Shown here one piece after another: positions 1 through 8,457 of a stretch of DNA of 64,000 nt (its first letter is position 1; each line of letters starts with the position of its first letter). The translations under genes and the position numbers were made by a program. The stretch is from Gammaproteobacteria bacterium. GTDB lineage: Bacteria > Pseudomonadota > Gammaproteobacteria > Pseudomonadales > Pseudohongiellaceae. Where the stretch lies: positions 1-64,000 of the forward strand of contig JAGYKB010000012.1 in NCBI GenBank assembly GCA_018401885.1, read 5' to 3'. The notes below the pieces were generated by a model. It was given only the letters and a program-made list of their open reading frames with translations, ran no database searches and was not told the origin of the DNA.

Positions 1-627
1 GCAAACTTCCCGAGTGTATTAGGCCTACGCTGTGACGTGACCGATAGCGAACAAATTGATTCGGCAATCGATGCCTGTGTCGGCCGATTTGGCGGTTTGG
101 ACATCGTGGTTAGCAATGCTGGTTTCTTTCCTCCGACCCAATCGCTCGCGGACCTCGAGGAGGCGGATTGGGAGCGTTCGGTTGCGCTCAATCTCACGGC
201 TCATACTCGTCTCTTAAAACGATGCATCCCGCTTTTGAAATTGGGTTTCGACCCTGCTGTGGTGTTCATCGGCTCTAAAAATGTGCTTGCGCCGGGCCCA
301 GGCGCGGCAGCTTATTCGGCGGCTAAGGCAGGGCTTATGCAAGTCGCGAGGATTGCAGCGCTCGAATTGGGTGTGCACGGTATTCGCGTGAATACGCTGC
401 ACCCTGATGCGGTTTATGACACGGCGCTGTGGACGGATGAGCTGCTAAAAGCGCGGGCGAATGCCTATGGGATGAGCGTAGAAGACTATAAACGCAAAAA
501 CGTACTCCGCACCAAAGTTGCCTCGGCAGACGTTGCCGAAGCCGTTTTCTTATTGGCTGGCACACGTTTCGGCAAAACGACTGGCGCTCAGATACCGGTA
601 GATGGAGGGAACGACCGAATCATCTAG
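1..627 (+). CDS. SDR-domain protein, 5' truncated by window edge; probably C-terminal half of a bifunctional aldolase/short-chain dehydrogenase
   Basis: The frame is open from base 1, so the GTG at 37 in the ORF track is not the true start; about 208 residues are visible. Rossmann-fold SDR features are present: an NAG motif (VVSNAGFF), a Ser in VVFIGSKN and the catalytic YSAAK. The tail KTTGAQIPVDGGNDRII and the insertion around KARANAYGMSVEDYKRKN resemble the dehydrogenase half of RhaD/YuxG-type aldolase-SDR fusions rather than a free SDR. That identification is inference, because the aldolase half lies outside the window. The MtnA-like gene follows after 64 nt on the same strand, which fits sugar-phosphate cleavage followed by oxidation of the released aldehyde. 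Confidence 0.75.
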   Translation, partial: ANFPSVLGLRCDVTDSEQIDSAIDACVGRFGGLDIVVSNAGFFPPTQSLADLEEADWERSVALNLTAHTRLLKRCIPLLKLGFDPAVVFIGSKNVLAPGPGAAAYSAAKAGLMQVARIAALELGVHGIRVNTLHPDAVYDTALWTDELLKARANAYGMSVEDYKRKNVLRTKVASADVAEAVFLLAGTRFGKTTGAQIPVDGGNDRII

Positions 628-691
628 GCGTTGTCAAAGTACGCGCCAGATAGAGAATTTGCGAAGGCTGTAGACAACAGGAAGCAACAAA

Positions 692-1846
692 ATGGGTTCA
701 ATCGAAGGGGTGGAGCAGAATAACGGTCCCTCGCCGCACACGTTAACGATTCGTTATGACGCAGAGACAGATCGCGTGCTAATTATTGATCAGACGCGTC
801 TTCCTCATGAGTATATCGAGGTGGAGCTGAAGACTTTAGCCGATGCTTGTTACGCAATTTCTTCGATGCAGGTACGGGGCGCGCCGCTAATTGGCGTAAC
901 AGCTGCCTTCGGCGTGTATCTTTCTCTTCGTGGAAAAAACGATATCGCCGCTCAGAGGATCGTACCGCAGGCAGTTGAAGCGCTCGCGGCGACGCGCCCA
1001 ACGGCGGTCAATTTGCGTTGGGCGCTAACTGAAGTGGAAGCGAGCCTTGCGCGCTGTGAAGGTAATTTGGCTGCTTCTGCGCTGGAAGCCGCGCTTGAGT
1101 TGCATGCCCAAGACATCAAAGCCTGTGCGCAGCTCGGCGAACACGGTGCACAGCGGCTGCAGGAGCTTTGGGATGCGAAAAACGAACGGGCAGCTCTGGA
1201 GGGTCTGCCTAAACCTGAGCGTCTCAACATCCTAACCCACTGCAATGCAGGCTCTCTGGCGACAGTCGATTGGGGCACGGCGCTTGCCGTTATCTATAAA
1301 GCGCAGGCTCGTGGCATTCCTCTGCATGTCTGGGTAGACGAAACACGACCGCGCAATCAGGGCGCGTCGCTAACCTGCTGGGAGTTGGGTCAGCGTGGGG
1401 TTGCCCACACGCTCATCGTCGATAATGCGGGCGGGCATCTGATGCAGCATGGTTACGTCGATTGCTGTGTGGTTGGAAGTGATAGGACGACCCTGCTCGG
1501 TGATGTTTGTAACAAGATTGGCACTTATCTTAAAGCGCTTGCCGCATCCGACAATGGCATACCTTTCTATGTCGCGCTTCCGGTTTCGAGCATTGATTTT
1601 TCGCTGCGAGACGGCCTAACCGAAATCCCGATTGAGGAGAGGGAGGCAGAGGAGGTGAGTCACATCAGCGGCCTCGATGATCTGGGGGCTATCAGGCGAG
1701 TAAAGTTAGCACCGACAGGCACGGTGGTAAGCAATTTCGGTTTTGATGTAACGCCCGCTCGATTGGTCAGCGGTCTCATAACCGAGCGTGGAGTCATTGA
1801 AGCGAATGAAACTGCATTGATCAAACTACGTGATTCGCTTGTCTAG
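692..1846 (+). CDS. mtnA: S-methyl-5-thioribose-1-phosphate isomerase (MtnA/eIF2B-like)
   Basis: This 384-residue protein of the eIF2B-related isomerase family should convert methylthioribose-1-phosphate (or 5-deoxyribose-1-phosphate) to the ribulose form in the cytoplasm. Family signatures appear in order: RGAPLIGVTAAFG (about residues 68-80), THCNAGSLAT with the catalytic Cys near 183, DETRPRNQGA, and VVGSDRT with the catalytic Asp near 264, then GDVCNKIGTY and FDVTPARLVSGLITERG. Length is typical, slightly long at the N terminus. A GGAAG lies just upstream of the ATG. It follows the aldolase/SDR-like gene by 64 nt, so both are likely one transcript. It overlaps the convergent HIT gene by 4 nt. 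Confidence 0.9.
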   Translation: MGSIEGVEQNNGPSPHTLTIRYDAETDRVLIIDQTRLPHEYIEVELKTLADACYAISSMQVRGAPLIGVTAAFGVYLSLRGKNDIAAQRIVPQAVEALAATRPTAVNLRWALTEVEASLARCEGNLAASALEAALELHAQDIKACAQLGEHGAQRLQELWDAKNERAALEGLPKPERLNILTHCNAGSLATVDWGTALAVIYKAQARGIPLHVWVDETRPRNQGASLTCWELGQRGVAHTLIVDNAGGHLMQHGYVDCCVVGSDRTTLLGDVCNKIGTYLKALAASDNGIPFYVALPVSSIDFSLRDGLTEIPIEEREAEEVSHISGLDDLGAIRRVKLAPTGTVVSNFGFDVTPARLVSGLITERGVIEANETALIKLRDSLV

Positions 1847-2190
1847 CCAGGAGGCCAGCCGAGCTGCCGCCCGCCTAGGATATGCAAATGCAAGTGGAAA
1901 ACAGTCTGCCCGCCGTTACTTCCTGTGTTGATAATATAGCGGAAACCTTCGTCTGCGAGCCCCTGTGCCGCAGCGATTTCATTGGCGCGAAGTAGCAGCT
2001 TGCCCATTAACGCTTCGTCTTCTGCAGTCGCTGATTTCACATCGGTTAAATGTTTCTTCGGAATAACTAAGAGGTGGGTTGGGGCTGCCGGATTGATGTC
2101 TCGAAACGCGTAAACATCATCGTCCGAATAGACTTCTGTTGACGGAATCTCGCCGGCAATTATTTTGCAGAATAGACAATCAGTAGCCAT
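1843..2190 (-). CDS. hinT: HIT-family (HinT-like) nucleotide-binding hydrolase
   Basis: This is a 115-residue histidine-triad protein. The N-terminal CLFCKIIAGEIPS segment holds the paired cysteines seen in many HinT proteins, and the C-terminal FHLHLHILGGRQLGWPPG contains the HxHxH triad and the canonical end of the family. Members hydrolyse purine nucleoside phosphoramidates and adenylated intermediates in the cytosol. It is a single gene on the minus strand whose last bases overlap the 3' end of mtnA by 4 nt (convergent). A divergent promoter region of about 100 nt separates it from the glutaminyl cyclase gene. Confidence 0.93.
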   Translation of the reverse strand: MATDCLFCKIIAGEIPSTEVYSDDDVYAFRDINPAAPTHLLVIPKKHLTDVKSATAEDEALMGKLLLRANEIAAAQGLADEGFRYIINTGSNGGQTVFHLHLHILGGRQLGWPPG

Positions 2191-2290
2191 ACTAGGTCCT
2201 CAATTAGGCGTAATGTCGGCTTCGCCGAAAAGTCACATTATTTCAGGTTTGAGCTCGATCCACTAATCCTAACCCTCGACAGGAGCAAGA

Positions 2291-3103
2291 ATGGGTTTTC
2301 AACGCTATTCAGAGACGCAGAGTCTTGCTTTTTTGGCGCGGACGTTGAGCCTCATGGCCCTCTCTGTCTTCTTTGTGGCTGGGAGTAGCAGCGCGCAGGA
2401 GAGTCCGGTAAAACGCTTTGGCTATCGTATTGTGAGTAGCTATCCGGCGGACATTAATGCCTTTACTCAGGGTCTGAGTTATTTCGATGGGTTCCTTTAC
2501 GTGGGAACCGGAAAACGTGGTCAGTCGCGTCTGAGTAAACAGTCGCTAGAGACCGGAGAAGTACTGCAGAGCACTGAGCTGAGTAGCCGCCATTTTGGCG
2601 AAGGTATTGAAATCGTTGGTGATCGAATCTTCCAACTTACCTGGCAGTCAAATCTCGTCTACGAATACGATCTGGCGACGTTCGAGCAACGTGCTACACA
2701 TTACAATCCAACAGAAGGCTGGGGGCTCGCATACGATGGCGAGACACTTTATCTAAGCGATGGGTCGTCTGCTTTGCATAAAGTCGACCCACAGACTTTT
2801 GCGTTTAAGGGGTCGCTTGAGGTGACTTACAACAATCAGCCTGTCGCAAGTCTAAATGAGCTTGAGTTTATCCATGGCGAAATTTGGGCGAACGTCTGGC
2901 AGACCGACGTTATTGTCCGCATCGATCCTCTGACAGGTAGGGTGAATAGCATTGTTGATCTAAGTGGGCTCGCCGAACGCACGTCGCGTAACGGTCCCGA
3001 AGCGGTGCTTAATGGCATCGCCTATGACGCAGAGGCTGACCGCTTGCTTGTGACGGGGAAATATTGGTCGAATGTGTTTGAGATAGAGTTGATCGAGCGT
3101 TAA
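2291..3103 (+). CDS. Exported glutaminyl-peptide cyclotransferase (plant/bacterial beta-propeller type)
   Basis: A protein of 270 residues with a signal peptide (hydrophobic run before SSSAQES). The remainder matches the Glu_cyclase_2 family, a five-bladed propeller that turns N-terminal Gln into pyroglutamate. Visible hallmarks are INAFTQGLSYFDG, FGEGIEIVGDRIFQLTW, GWGLAYDG, LNELEFIHGEIWANVWQTD, and NGIAYDAEADRLLVTGKYW. The location should be periplasm or outside. A GACAGGAGCAAG ribosome binding site precedes the ATG. It is a monocistronic-looking gene, convergent with selD. Confidence 0.88.
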   Translation: MGFQRYSETQSLAFLARTLSLMALSVFFVAGSSSAQESPVKRFGYRIVSSYPADINAFTQGLSYFDGFLYVGTGKRGQSRLSKQSLETGEVLQSTELSSRHFGEGIEIVGDRIFQLTWQSNLVYEYDLATFEQRATHYNPTEGWGLAYDGETLYLSDGSSALHKVDPQTFAFKGSLEVTYNNQPVASLNELEFIHGEIWANVWQTDVIVRIDPLTGRVNSIVDLSGLAERTSRNGPEAVLNGIAYDAEADRLLVTGKYWSNVFEIELIER

Positions 3104-3154
3104 TGCTCTGAGGTGATTTCGCTAGTGATATTCTCAGAGAGAGAGCCTTTATGT

Positions 3155-5410
3155 TTACTTTAGGGTTATTGACGAGTCCGTGGCACCAATTTTTACGACG
3201 CGGCCAATAATCGCAGCACTATGACCCGCTCTTATCAGATCTTCGAGGCAGTCTTTGGCGTCCGCTTCGGGTAGCGCTGCAAGTAAGCCCCCCGATGTCT
3301 GCGGATCGAATAGCAGTTGGAATCGCGGGTCGTTCCCAAATTTTTCGTTACCGTGTATCCCCTTTGCAACACGAAGATTGCTTGGCTGAAGCGAACTGAG
3401 AATGCCCGCGGAGAGCAAGTCGAGACTGCCTTCGAGTGCAGGAATAGAGGCAAGATCGAGTTCGGCTTCGACCCGATTAGGGTCGAGCATCTCGAACAGG
3501 TGTCCTGCAAGACCGAAGCCGGTCACATCGGTACAGGCGCTTGCGCCATGTTTTCTCAATATCTGCGCTGCGAGTTTGTTAGACAGCAGCATTTGCTCGA
3601 TCGCACACTCGATCCAACGATTGCGGCTTAGACTGCGCATGTCGGCGGCAAAGAGAGTGCCTGTGCCCAGGGGTTTTGTGATGATTAAAACATCGCCCTG
3701 ATTAAGAGTGTGCTTAGAAAAACTCGAGTTCGCCTCGGCAAAGGCGTTTACTGTAAGCCCTAGCTGCAGCTGAGGGTTCTCTGCAGTATGCCCGCCAAGC
3801 AGTTCGCAGTTGTTGGCATCGAGCTCATGTTTGCAACCACGCATTAGGTCTGCGAGGGTATGTTTCATAATTCGTTGACTCGCAAGAGGCAAGCCTACGA
3901 CAGCCAGTGCGGAGTGAGGTGTCTCGCCCATGGCATAGATATCGCTGAGGCAGTGATTGGTTGCGATACGGCCAAAAAGCCAGGGATCGTCGATGAATGC
4001 GCTGATCTGATCGATACTTTGTAATAACGCGCGTCCATCTCTCAACGGAATAATCGATGCATCTTCTATGGGTTTTTTTCCCATTCCGACTTCGTCATGC
4101 AAATCATCGAGCACCTCACCGAGAAGACCGCCACCGACTTTCGCGCCGCAGCCAGCGCAGCGCATCGCGTGACGCCTCAGTTCGGCTTCCTCCTCGACAT
4201 CCATAAGCCCCTTGGTTAGATCGAGCTTGGTCTCCATCGAAGGCAACTGGCTAAAGCGTGCGACGAAGTCTTTGTCTATTCTCTGCTTCAAGATCCAAGC
4301 TAATTTTCCTTGTAGAGACAATCCTTTGCGCGAGGCGATTGCGGTTTTGTCGCCTAAGGAGATAAGAGCAAGCGCGTGCTTTTGTGGCTTGAATGGTTTC
4401 AGCCGCTTACCCTTTGCGAATCGAACGAGATTGACTGCCAGCGGTTTGCCAGCGCGAACTGCGTAGACACCGGATTTAGGGCGGCTTGCGCCGCGAATCG
4501 TCGCGGCGTCACCGGCAGCAAAGACAAAGTCATGGCTTGCTGATTGCAGTGTCGGTAGCGTATCGATGAACCCATCATCGCTCATTGCGATGCCGGCGCG
4601 TGCAGGCCAATCTGGCAGGCTCGCGCCAGTTGCGTAAAAAGTCGCATCGCTAACATACTCGCCGCCAAGGTCGGTTTGCACTCCATTAACCTGAAAGCGC
4701 GTTACTCGGTGCCCAAGCTCTATCTTTATATTGCGTCGGCGCAATATGTCGAGAGCGGCACGTCTCACCTTCGCGCTGTGACGTGCAAGTATTTCAGACG
4801 ATGAGCTAATGATTGATAGTTTTAATGGAGACTCAGACTCAAGCGCAAGTTTACATTCGGCGTGGATGCGGTATTGCATCGCCAGCGCGAGCTCGACGCT
4901 CGCAGGGCCTCCGCCAACCACCGTAATTGCATAGTCTTCCTGATTACTCACGCGTTGAACTGCTTCCGCAAGCACACTTTCCCAACGCGTCAAAAATTCA
5001 TCGATAGGTTTCACTGGGCAGGCGAATTCGTCGGCGCCAAGAATGGTTGATGCATCTGGACGCGATCCGATATTCAGCGAAAGAATGTCGAAATGAATTT
5101 CTGGCCTATCAGGGAGGCGGATGATTTTAGCCTCGAGGTCGATATCCTCAACCGACGCTCGAATGAGACGAGCCTTTGCAAACTGCGCCAGAGGGCGCAG
5201 GTCGATGTTCATGTCATCACGCGATAGAAAGCCGCTGAGCGTAGCGGGCAGGGAGCCTGAGTAGGGCGTTTCTATGTCGCGGCTGATCAGCGTAATCGCG
5301 AGCCCCGGCACGGGTTTCATGCCGAGCTGTTTTAGCACGAAAAGGTGGCTGTGGCCGCCACCAATTAGCACCAGATGCTTTACCTGTGGAGTAAGGCTGT
5401 TTGTTTGCAT
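3155..5410 (-). CDS. selD: Fusion of a pyridine-nucleotide/FAD oxidoreductase with selenide, water dikinase (SelD)
   Basis: This 751-residue two-domain protein starts with an FAD-binding NDH-2-like oxidoreductase (residues about 10-370; LVLIGGGHSHLFVLKQLG, TVVGGGPASVELA, FAAGDAA). SelD follows from about 405 to 750, with the catalytic Cys/Lys region MRCAGCGAKVGGG near 414-420, SIDQISAF, and DVTGFGLAGHL. SelD makes selenophosphate from selenide and ATP, the donor for selenocysteine and selenouridine. The flavoprotein half may supply reduced selenium, which is inference from the fusion. The catalytic position is Cys, not Sec. No selA, selB, selC or mnmH lies in the window, but a UGSC selenoprotein candidate does (57501-58022). 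The gene stands alone, convergent with the glutaminyl cyclase gene. Confidence 0.93.
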   Translation of the reverse strand: MQTNSLTPQVKHLVLIGGGHSHLFVLKQLGMKPVPGLAITLISRDIETPYSGSLPATLSGFLSRDDMNIDLRPLAQFAKARLIRASVEDIDLEAKIIRLPDRPEIHFDILSLNIGSRPDASTILGADEFACPVKPIDEFLTRWESVLAEAVQRVSNQEDYAITVVGGGPASVELALAMQYRIHAECKLALESESPLKLSIISSSSEILARHSAKVRRAALDILRRRNIKIELGHRVTRFQVNGVQTDLGGEYVSDATFYATGASLPDWPARAGIAMSDDGFIDTLPTLQSASHDFVFAAGDAATIRGASRPKSGVYAVRAGKPLAVNLVRFAKGKRLKPFKPQKHALALISLGDKTAIASRKGLSLQGKLAWILKQRIDKDFVARFSQLPSMETKLDLTKGLMDVEEEAELRRHAMRCAGCGAKVGGGLLGEVLDDLHDEVGMGKKPIEDASIIPLRDGRALLQSIDQISAFIDDPWLFGRIATNHCLSDIYAMGETPHSALAVVGLPLASQRIMKHTLADLMRGCKHELDANNCELLGGHTAENPQLQLGLTVNAFAEANSSFSKHTLNQGDVLIITKPLGTGTLFAADMRSLSRNRWIECAIEQMLLSNKLAAQILRKHGASACTDVTGFGLAGHLFEMLDPNRVEAELDLASIPALEGSLDLLSAGILSSLQPSNLRVAKGIHGNEKFGNDPRFQLLFDPQTSGGLLAALPEADAKDCLEDLIRAGHSAAIIGRVVKIGATDSSITLK

Positions 5411-5610
5411 AGGAAGTCAAACGCTCCGCAAGCGGTGATAGGATCGACATTCTAGCCTACTCTGTGCTGAAGTGTGCGACTGAGTAAAGGTTAGCTAGGG
5501 GTTTGCGCGTTAGCCTGTGCTAAACTCCTTAGACCAGTTTGATCGTACTGTTAATGTCGAACTCAAAAACTTAGCCCCAAGGATTCAAGGCGTAGAAGGA
5601 GTATGTGGTA

Positions 5611-6204
5611 GTGAAATTCAATAGTCGAATATTTCAACAAGCAGCGGTTGTAGCCTCTGCGCTCGTGTTTAGTTCCGTTGCTTCTGCACAGTGGTCTCTC
5701 GATCTGGATAACTCGCAGTTGTCTTTCGTAACAGTGAAGGCTGAGCACATTGCCGAAGTGCATTCGTTCTCGCGCCTCGAAGGCCGGATCGATGAAGCTG
5801 GCAATGCGCTAATTAGTATCGATCTAACAAGCGTGGAGACTGGGATTGCTATTCGCAACGAGCGTATGCAGTCGATGCTGTTCGAGACAAGGCTCTACCC
5901 ACAGGCGACTGTCAGTGCGGCGATAAATACCGACGCGCTGAGTGCTATCGTAGTTGGCGAAGACATGACTCTAGATACACAGTTGACGCTCGCTCTGCAT
6001 GGCGAAGAGTCCGTGATCTCGGCGCCGCTGCGTGTCACACGACAGACAGATGGTGTCCGCGTGACGACTCTTGCGCCCCTGATCATCACAGCCGAGTCCG
6101 TAGGGCTTGTCGCTGGCGTTGAGAGTCTGCGAGAGATAGCCGGTCTTCCGAGTATTAGTCGTGCAGTGCCAGTGACCTTCTCAGTTAAATTCGTCGCTGA
6201 CTAA
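5611..6204 (+). CDS. Periplasmic YceI-like protein
   Basis: The protein has about 197 residues with a Sec signal peptide ending ASA and a mature part beginning QWSLDLDNSQLSFVTVKAEHIAEVHSFSRLEGRID. That order (strand, H, then an F-x-x-x-x-G core) and the later RNERMQSMLFETRLYPQATV resemble the YceI lipocalin-like fold, which binds isoprenoid lipids in the periplasm. I chose GTG 5611 because AGAAGGAG at 5594-5601 is 9 nt upstream; the track start at 5605 would leave only 3 nt. It is convergent with the TonB receptor gene, and its own substrate cannot be read from sequence. Confidence 0.75.
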   Translation: MKFNSRIFQQAAVVASALVFSSVASAQWSLDLDNSQLSFVTVKAEHIAEVHSFSRLEGRIDEAGNALISIDLTSVETGIAIRNERMQSMLFETRLYPQATVSAAINTDALSAIVVGEDMTLDTQLTLALHGEESVISAPLRVTRQTDGVRVTTLAPLIITAESVGLVAGVESLREIAGLPSISRAVPVTFSVKFVAD

Positions 6205-6226
6205 CTTCGATTCTTCAAACTGCCCG

Positions 6227-8308
6227 TTAGAACGAATAGCGCAGTATAGCGCGAATGACACGGGGATTAGAGGGATGGAAGTGGATGTCTTCCATCGCCT
6301 CAACTTCTCCTGGAAGACGTGATTCGAAGAAATACGCGATGTCGTCGTCCTCTGCATCGAGCAGATTGAGCACGTCGATCCCCATCTCCCACGCACCAGC
6401 TGCGTAGGAGACCCCCGCGTTAATGAGAGTTGAGTTCCCTTTCATGACGCTATCATCTACGGTAAGAGCCGCATCGCCGAAGTACCGGACGCGCAGGCTC
6501 GCCGTAATTCCCTGGGTGCCAACGTAGGTCAGGCCGGCAGCGGCAACGACTTCATGGGCGTCGGTGATGCTGTTTGCACCGTCGGGCAAACCTCTGAAAT
6601 GACCACTAGCTCGTGCGGCGCTCAAATCGATAACGAGCCTTTCATTGATAGAATAGAACGCATTGAGCTCGACACCGCTGCGCCGTGTTGGGTCGCTCGG
6701 CTCGGTTGTGCCCGCGTCACCCACGAAAACCAGCTCTGAGTCGGTCGCAAGTTCGAACGCGGTTAGCGTAACGTTGAAACCTTTGAGGTTGTCATAGCGA
6801 AAGCCTATCTCGCCGCCGCGTCCCTCTACCAGAATATCTTGCGCCTCGGTATTTTCGCCGGTAACGGGGTTAATTCGATTCACTGCGGCGCGCACGTCAT
6901 TCGAATGAAATCCGTGTCCATAGTTTGCGTAAAGCTCAAGCGAGTCCGAGAGGCGGTATGCGAGGCCGAATTTTGGCTGTAGCAGTGCATCACTATCGGT
7001 GCCGGAATTTTGCGCTCTTAGCGCCTCGACATCGAATCGAATGTAGTCGGCGCGAAGCCCTGTGGTGAGCCGGAGATTTTCGCTCAGCGCGAATTCGCTC
7101 TCCGCAAAGGTAGATAAACTCAATTCCCGTGCGCTGTCCTCGCGCACGCTACCGTAGCGCAGCCGGCTGCGAGTGTCGAACATATTGAGTTCCTGCACAT
7201 CGTCAACCCTTATCTCTGCGCCGAAAAGTCCCGCTGCCTCGAGTCCCATGAAGTCGAATCGGCTCTCGCGGACAAGCGAGCCGCCGAAAAGCACTCTTTT
7301 GTCTTCCTGTTCGAACTCATCGCCGTTGATTGGATCGTTGAGAACATAAGTGGGGTTGTTGATCAGGCTCATGTAATAGGCGCTGGCGTAGGCCGTTAGA
7401 TCCCATTCACCGAATTTGAAGCGCCCGCTAAGCGAATAGCGGTGAGATTGGCCACCGAGGTCGGGATCAATGAAGCCAAAGCGGTCGATCTGCCCAGAGG
7501 TCACCGCGCGTTGTGGAACTTGATTGGTCGATATCCACTCGGACTCGTAGGCGGTCAGAGTGAGTTGGCTAGAAATACCAGCAATTTCACCCGCGTATTT
7601 AAGAAGACCATTGTATTTGCGTACGTCTTGGTCGAGCACGAACATACCATTGGTCTGCTGATGTTCTAGCGCGTAGAGCAGGCTACCCTCCTCAGTGCTT
7701 AAGGAGTCGGCGGCGACAATACGGATTTCATCCCCCGAGCCTGCAGTCACTTCCACAAAGCCTCTTTCGAGCGAGTCGTAGGTTTTCATCGAATTGGTGC
7801 CGGCGAGTGAGAAATCGCCCGAATTCGCAAAATAGGGGCCTTTCTTGAAATCGATTCGTTCGATTAACTCGGGGATGATGAAGTTAAGATCCATATAACC
7901 CTGCGCATGCGCATGGGTACGAAAGTTTACCGGCATGCCATCAAAGAAGGTCGAGAAATCTGAGCCGTGATCTAGGTTAAATCCCCTAAGAAAATATTGG
8001 TTCGCCTTGCCTGGCCCGCTGTGCTGAGTCGCAATCATGCCTGGGACGACCTCTACCAATTCGCCAACGCGGGCGAGAGGTCTCGTTGAGAAGTCGGCAT
8101 AGCCTACAACTCCCTGCGAGGAAGAGACGGCATTGCCGAGCAGTTGCAGCGAGCGGCCCCACACAACGACCTCTTCGATAACGTCGCTGCTGCTCTGAGC
8201 GCTGACGTCCAATGGCTGCATCGAGACTGCGCAGGCAACACCGAGAGCAATTGTGCTCAGTGAACGGCAGTGGAGGTTGGAAGACTTGGTCTTATGAGCG
8301 AATGACAC
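6227..8308 (-). CDS. TonB-dependent outer membrane receptor
   Basis: A 693-residue outer membrane receptor. It begins with a signal peptide (ALGVACAVSMQPLDVSAQ), then a plug domain about residues 45-165 (VGELVEVVPGMIATQHSG, YFLRGFNLDHGSDFSTFFDG), and a beta-barrel that ends in a terminal aromatic (RAILRYSF), as expected for barrel assembly. The plug sequence with HAHAQGYMDLNFIIPE is typical of uncharacterised receptors; the ligand is unknown. The MFS carrier gene lies 149 nt upstream on the same strand, so the two may be co-transcribed as an uptake pair. No Fur-box-like palindrome was seen in the gap. Confidence 0.92.
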   Translation of the reverse strand: MSFAHKTKSSNLHCRSLSTIALGVACAVSMQPLDVSAQSSSDVIEEVVVWGRSLQLLGNAVSSSQGVVGYADFSTRPLARVGELVEVVPGMIATQHSGPGKANQYFLRGFNLDHGSDFSTFFDGMPVNFRTHAHAQGYMDLNFIIPELIERIDFKKGPYFANSGDFSLAGTNSMKTYDSLERGFVEVTAGSGDEIRIVAADSLSTEEGSLLYALEHQQTNGMFVLDQDVRKYNGLLKYAGEIAGISSQLTLTAYESEWISTNQVPQRAVTSGQIDRFGFIDPDLGGQSHRYSLSGRFKFGEWDLTAYASAYYMSLINNPTYVLNDPINGDEFEQEDKRVLFGGSLVRESRFDFMGLEAAGLFGAEIRVDDVQELNMFDTRSRLRYGSVREDSARELSLSTFAESEFALSENLRLTTGLRADYIRFDVEALRAQNSGTDSDALLQPKFGLAYRLSDSLELYANYGHGFHSNDVRAAVNRINPVTGENTEAQDILVEGRGGEIGFRYDNLKGFNVTLTAFELATDSELVFVGDAGTTEPSDPTRRSGVELNAFYSINERLVIDLSAARASGHFRGLPDGANSITDAHEVVAAAGLTYVGTQGITASLRVRYFGDAALTVDDSVMKGNSTLINAGVSYAAGAWEMGIDVLNLLDAEDDDIAYFFESRLPGEVEAMEDIHFHPSNPRVIRAILRYSF

Positions 8309-8457
8309 GGTTATCTGTACCTATGAAACAGTTCTGTGGCGCGAGCAATCAGCACTGCGTTGCTGCGCTATTCAAAGTCAGCGCAGGTTACGCAGTAGGC
8401 ACACTGAGGGTAAGTTTCAATAGGTTTAATAACGTTAAATGGTCGGTTTAAACGGTG

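Noticed and set aside
8212-8451. 79-residue ORF upstream of the TonB receptor
   Set aside because: It overlaps the receptor signal-peptide region antisense and has no recognisable sequence.
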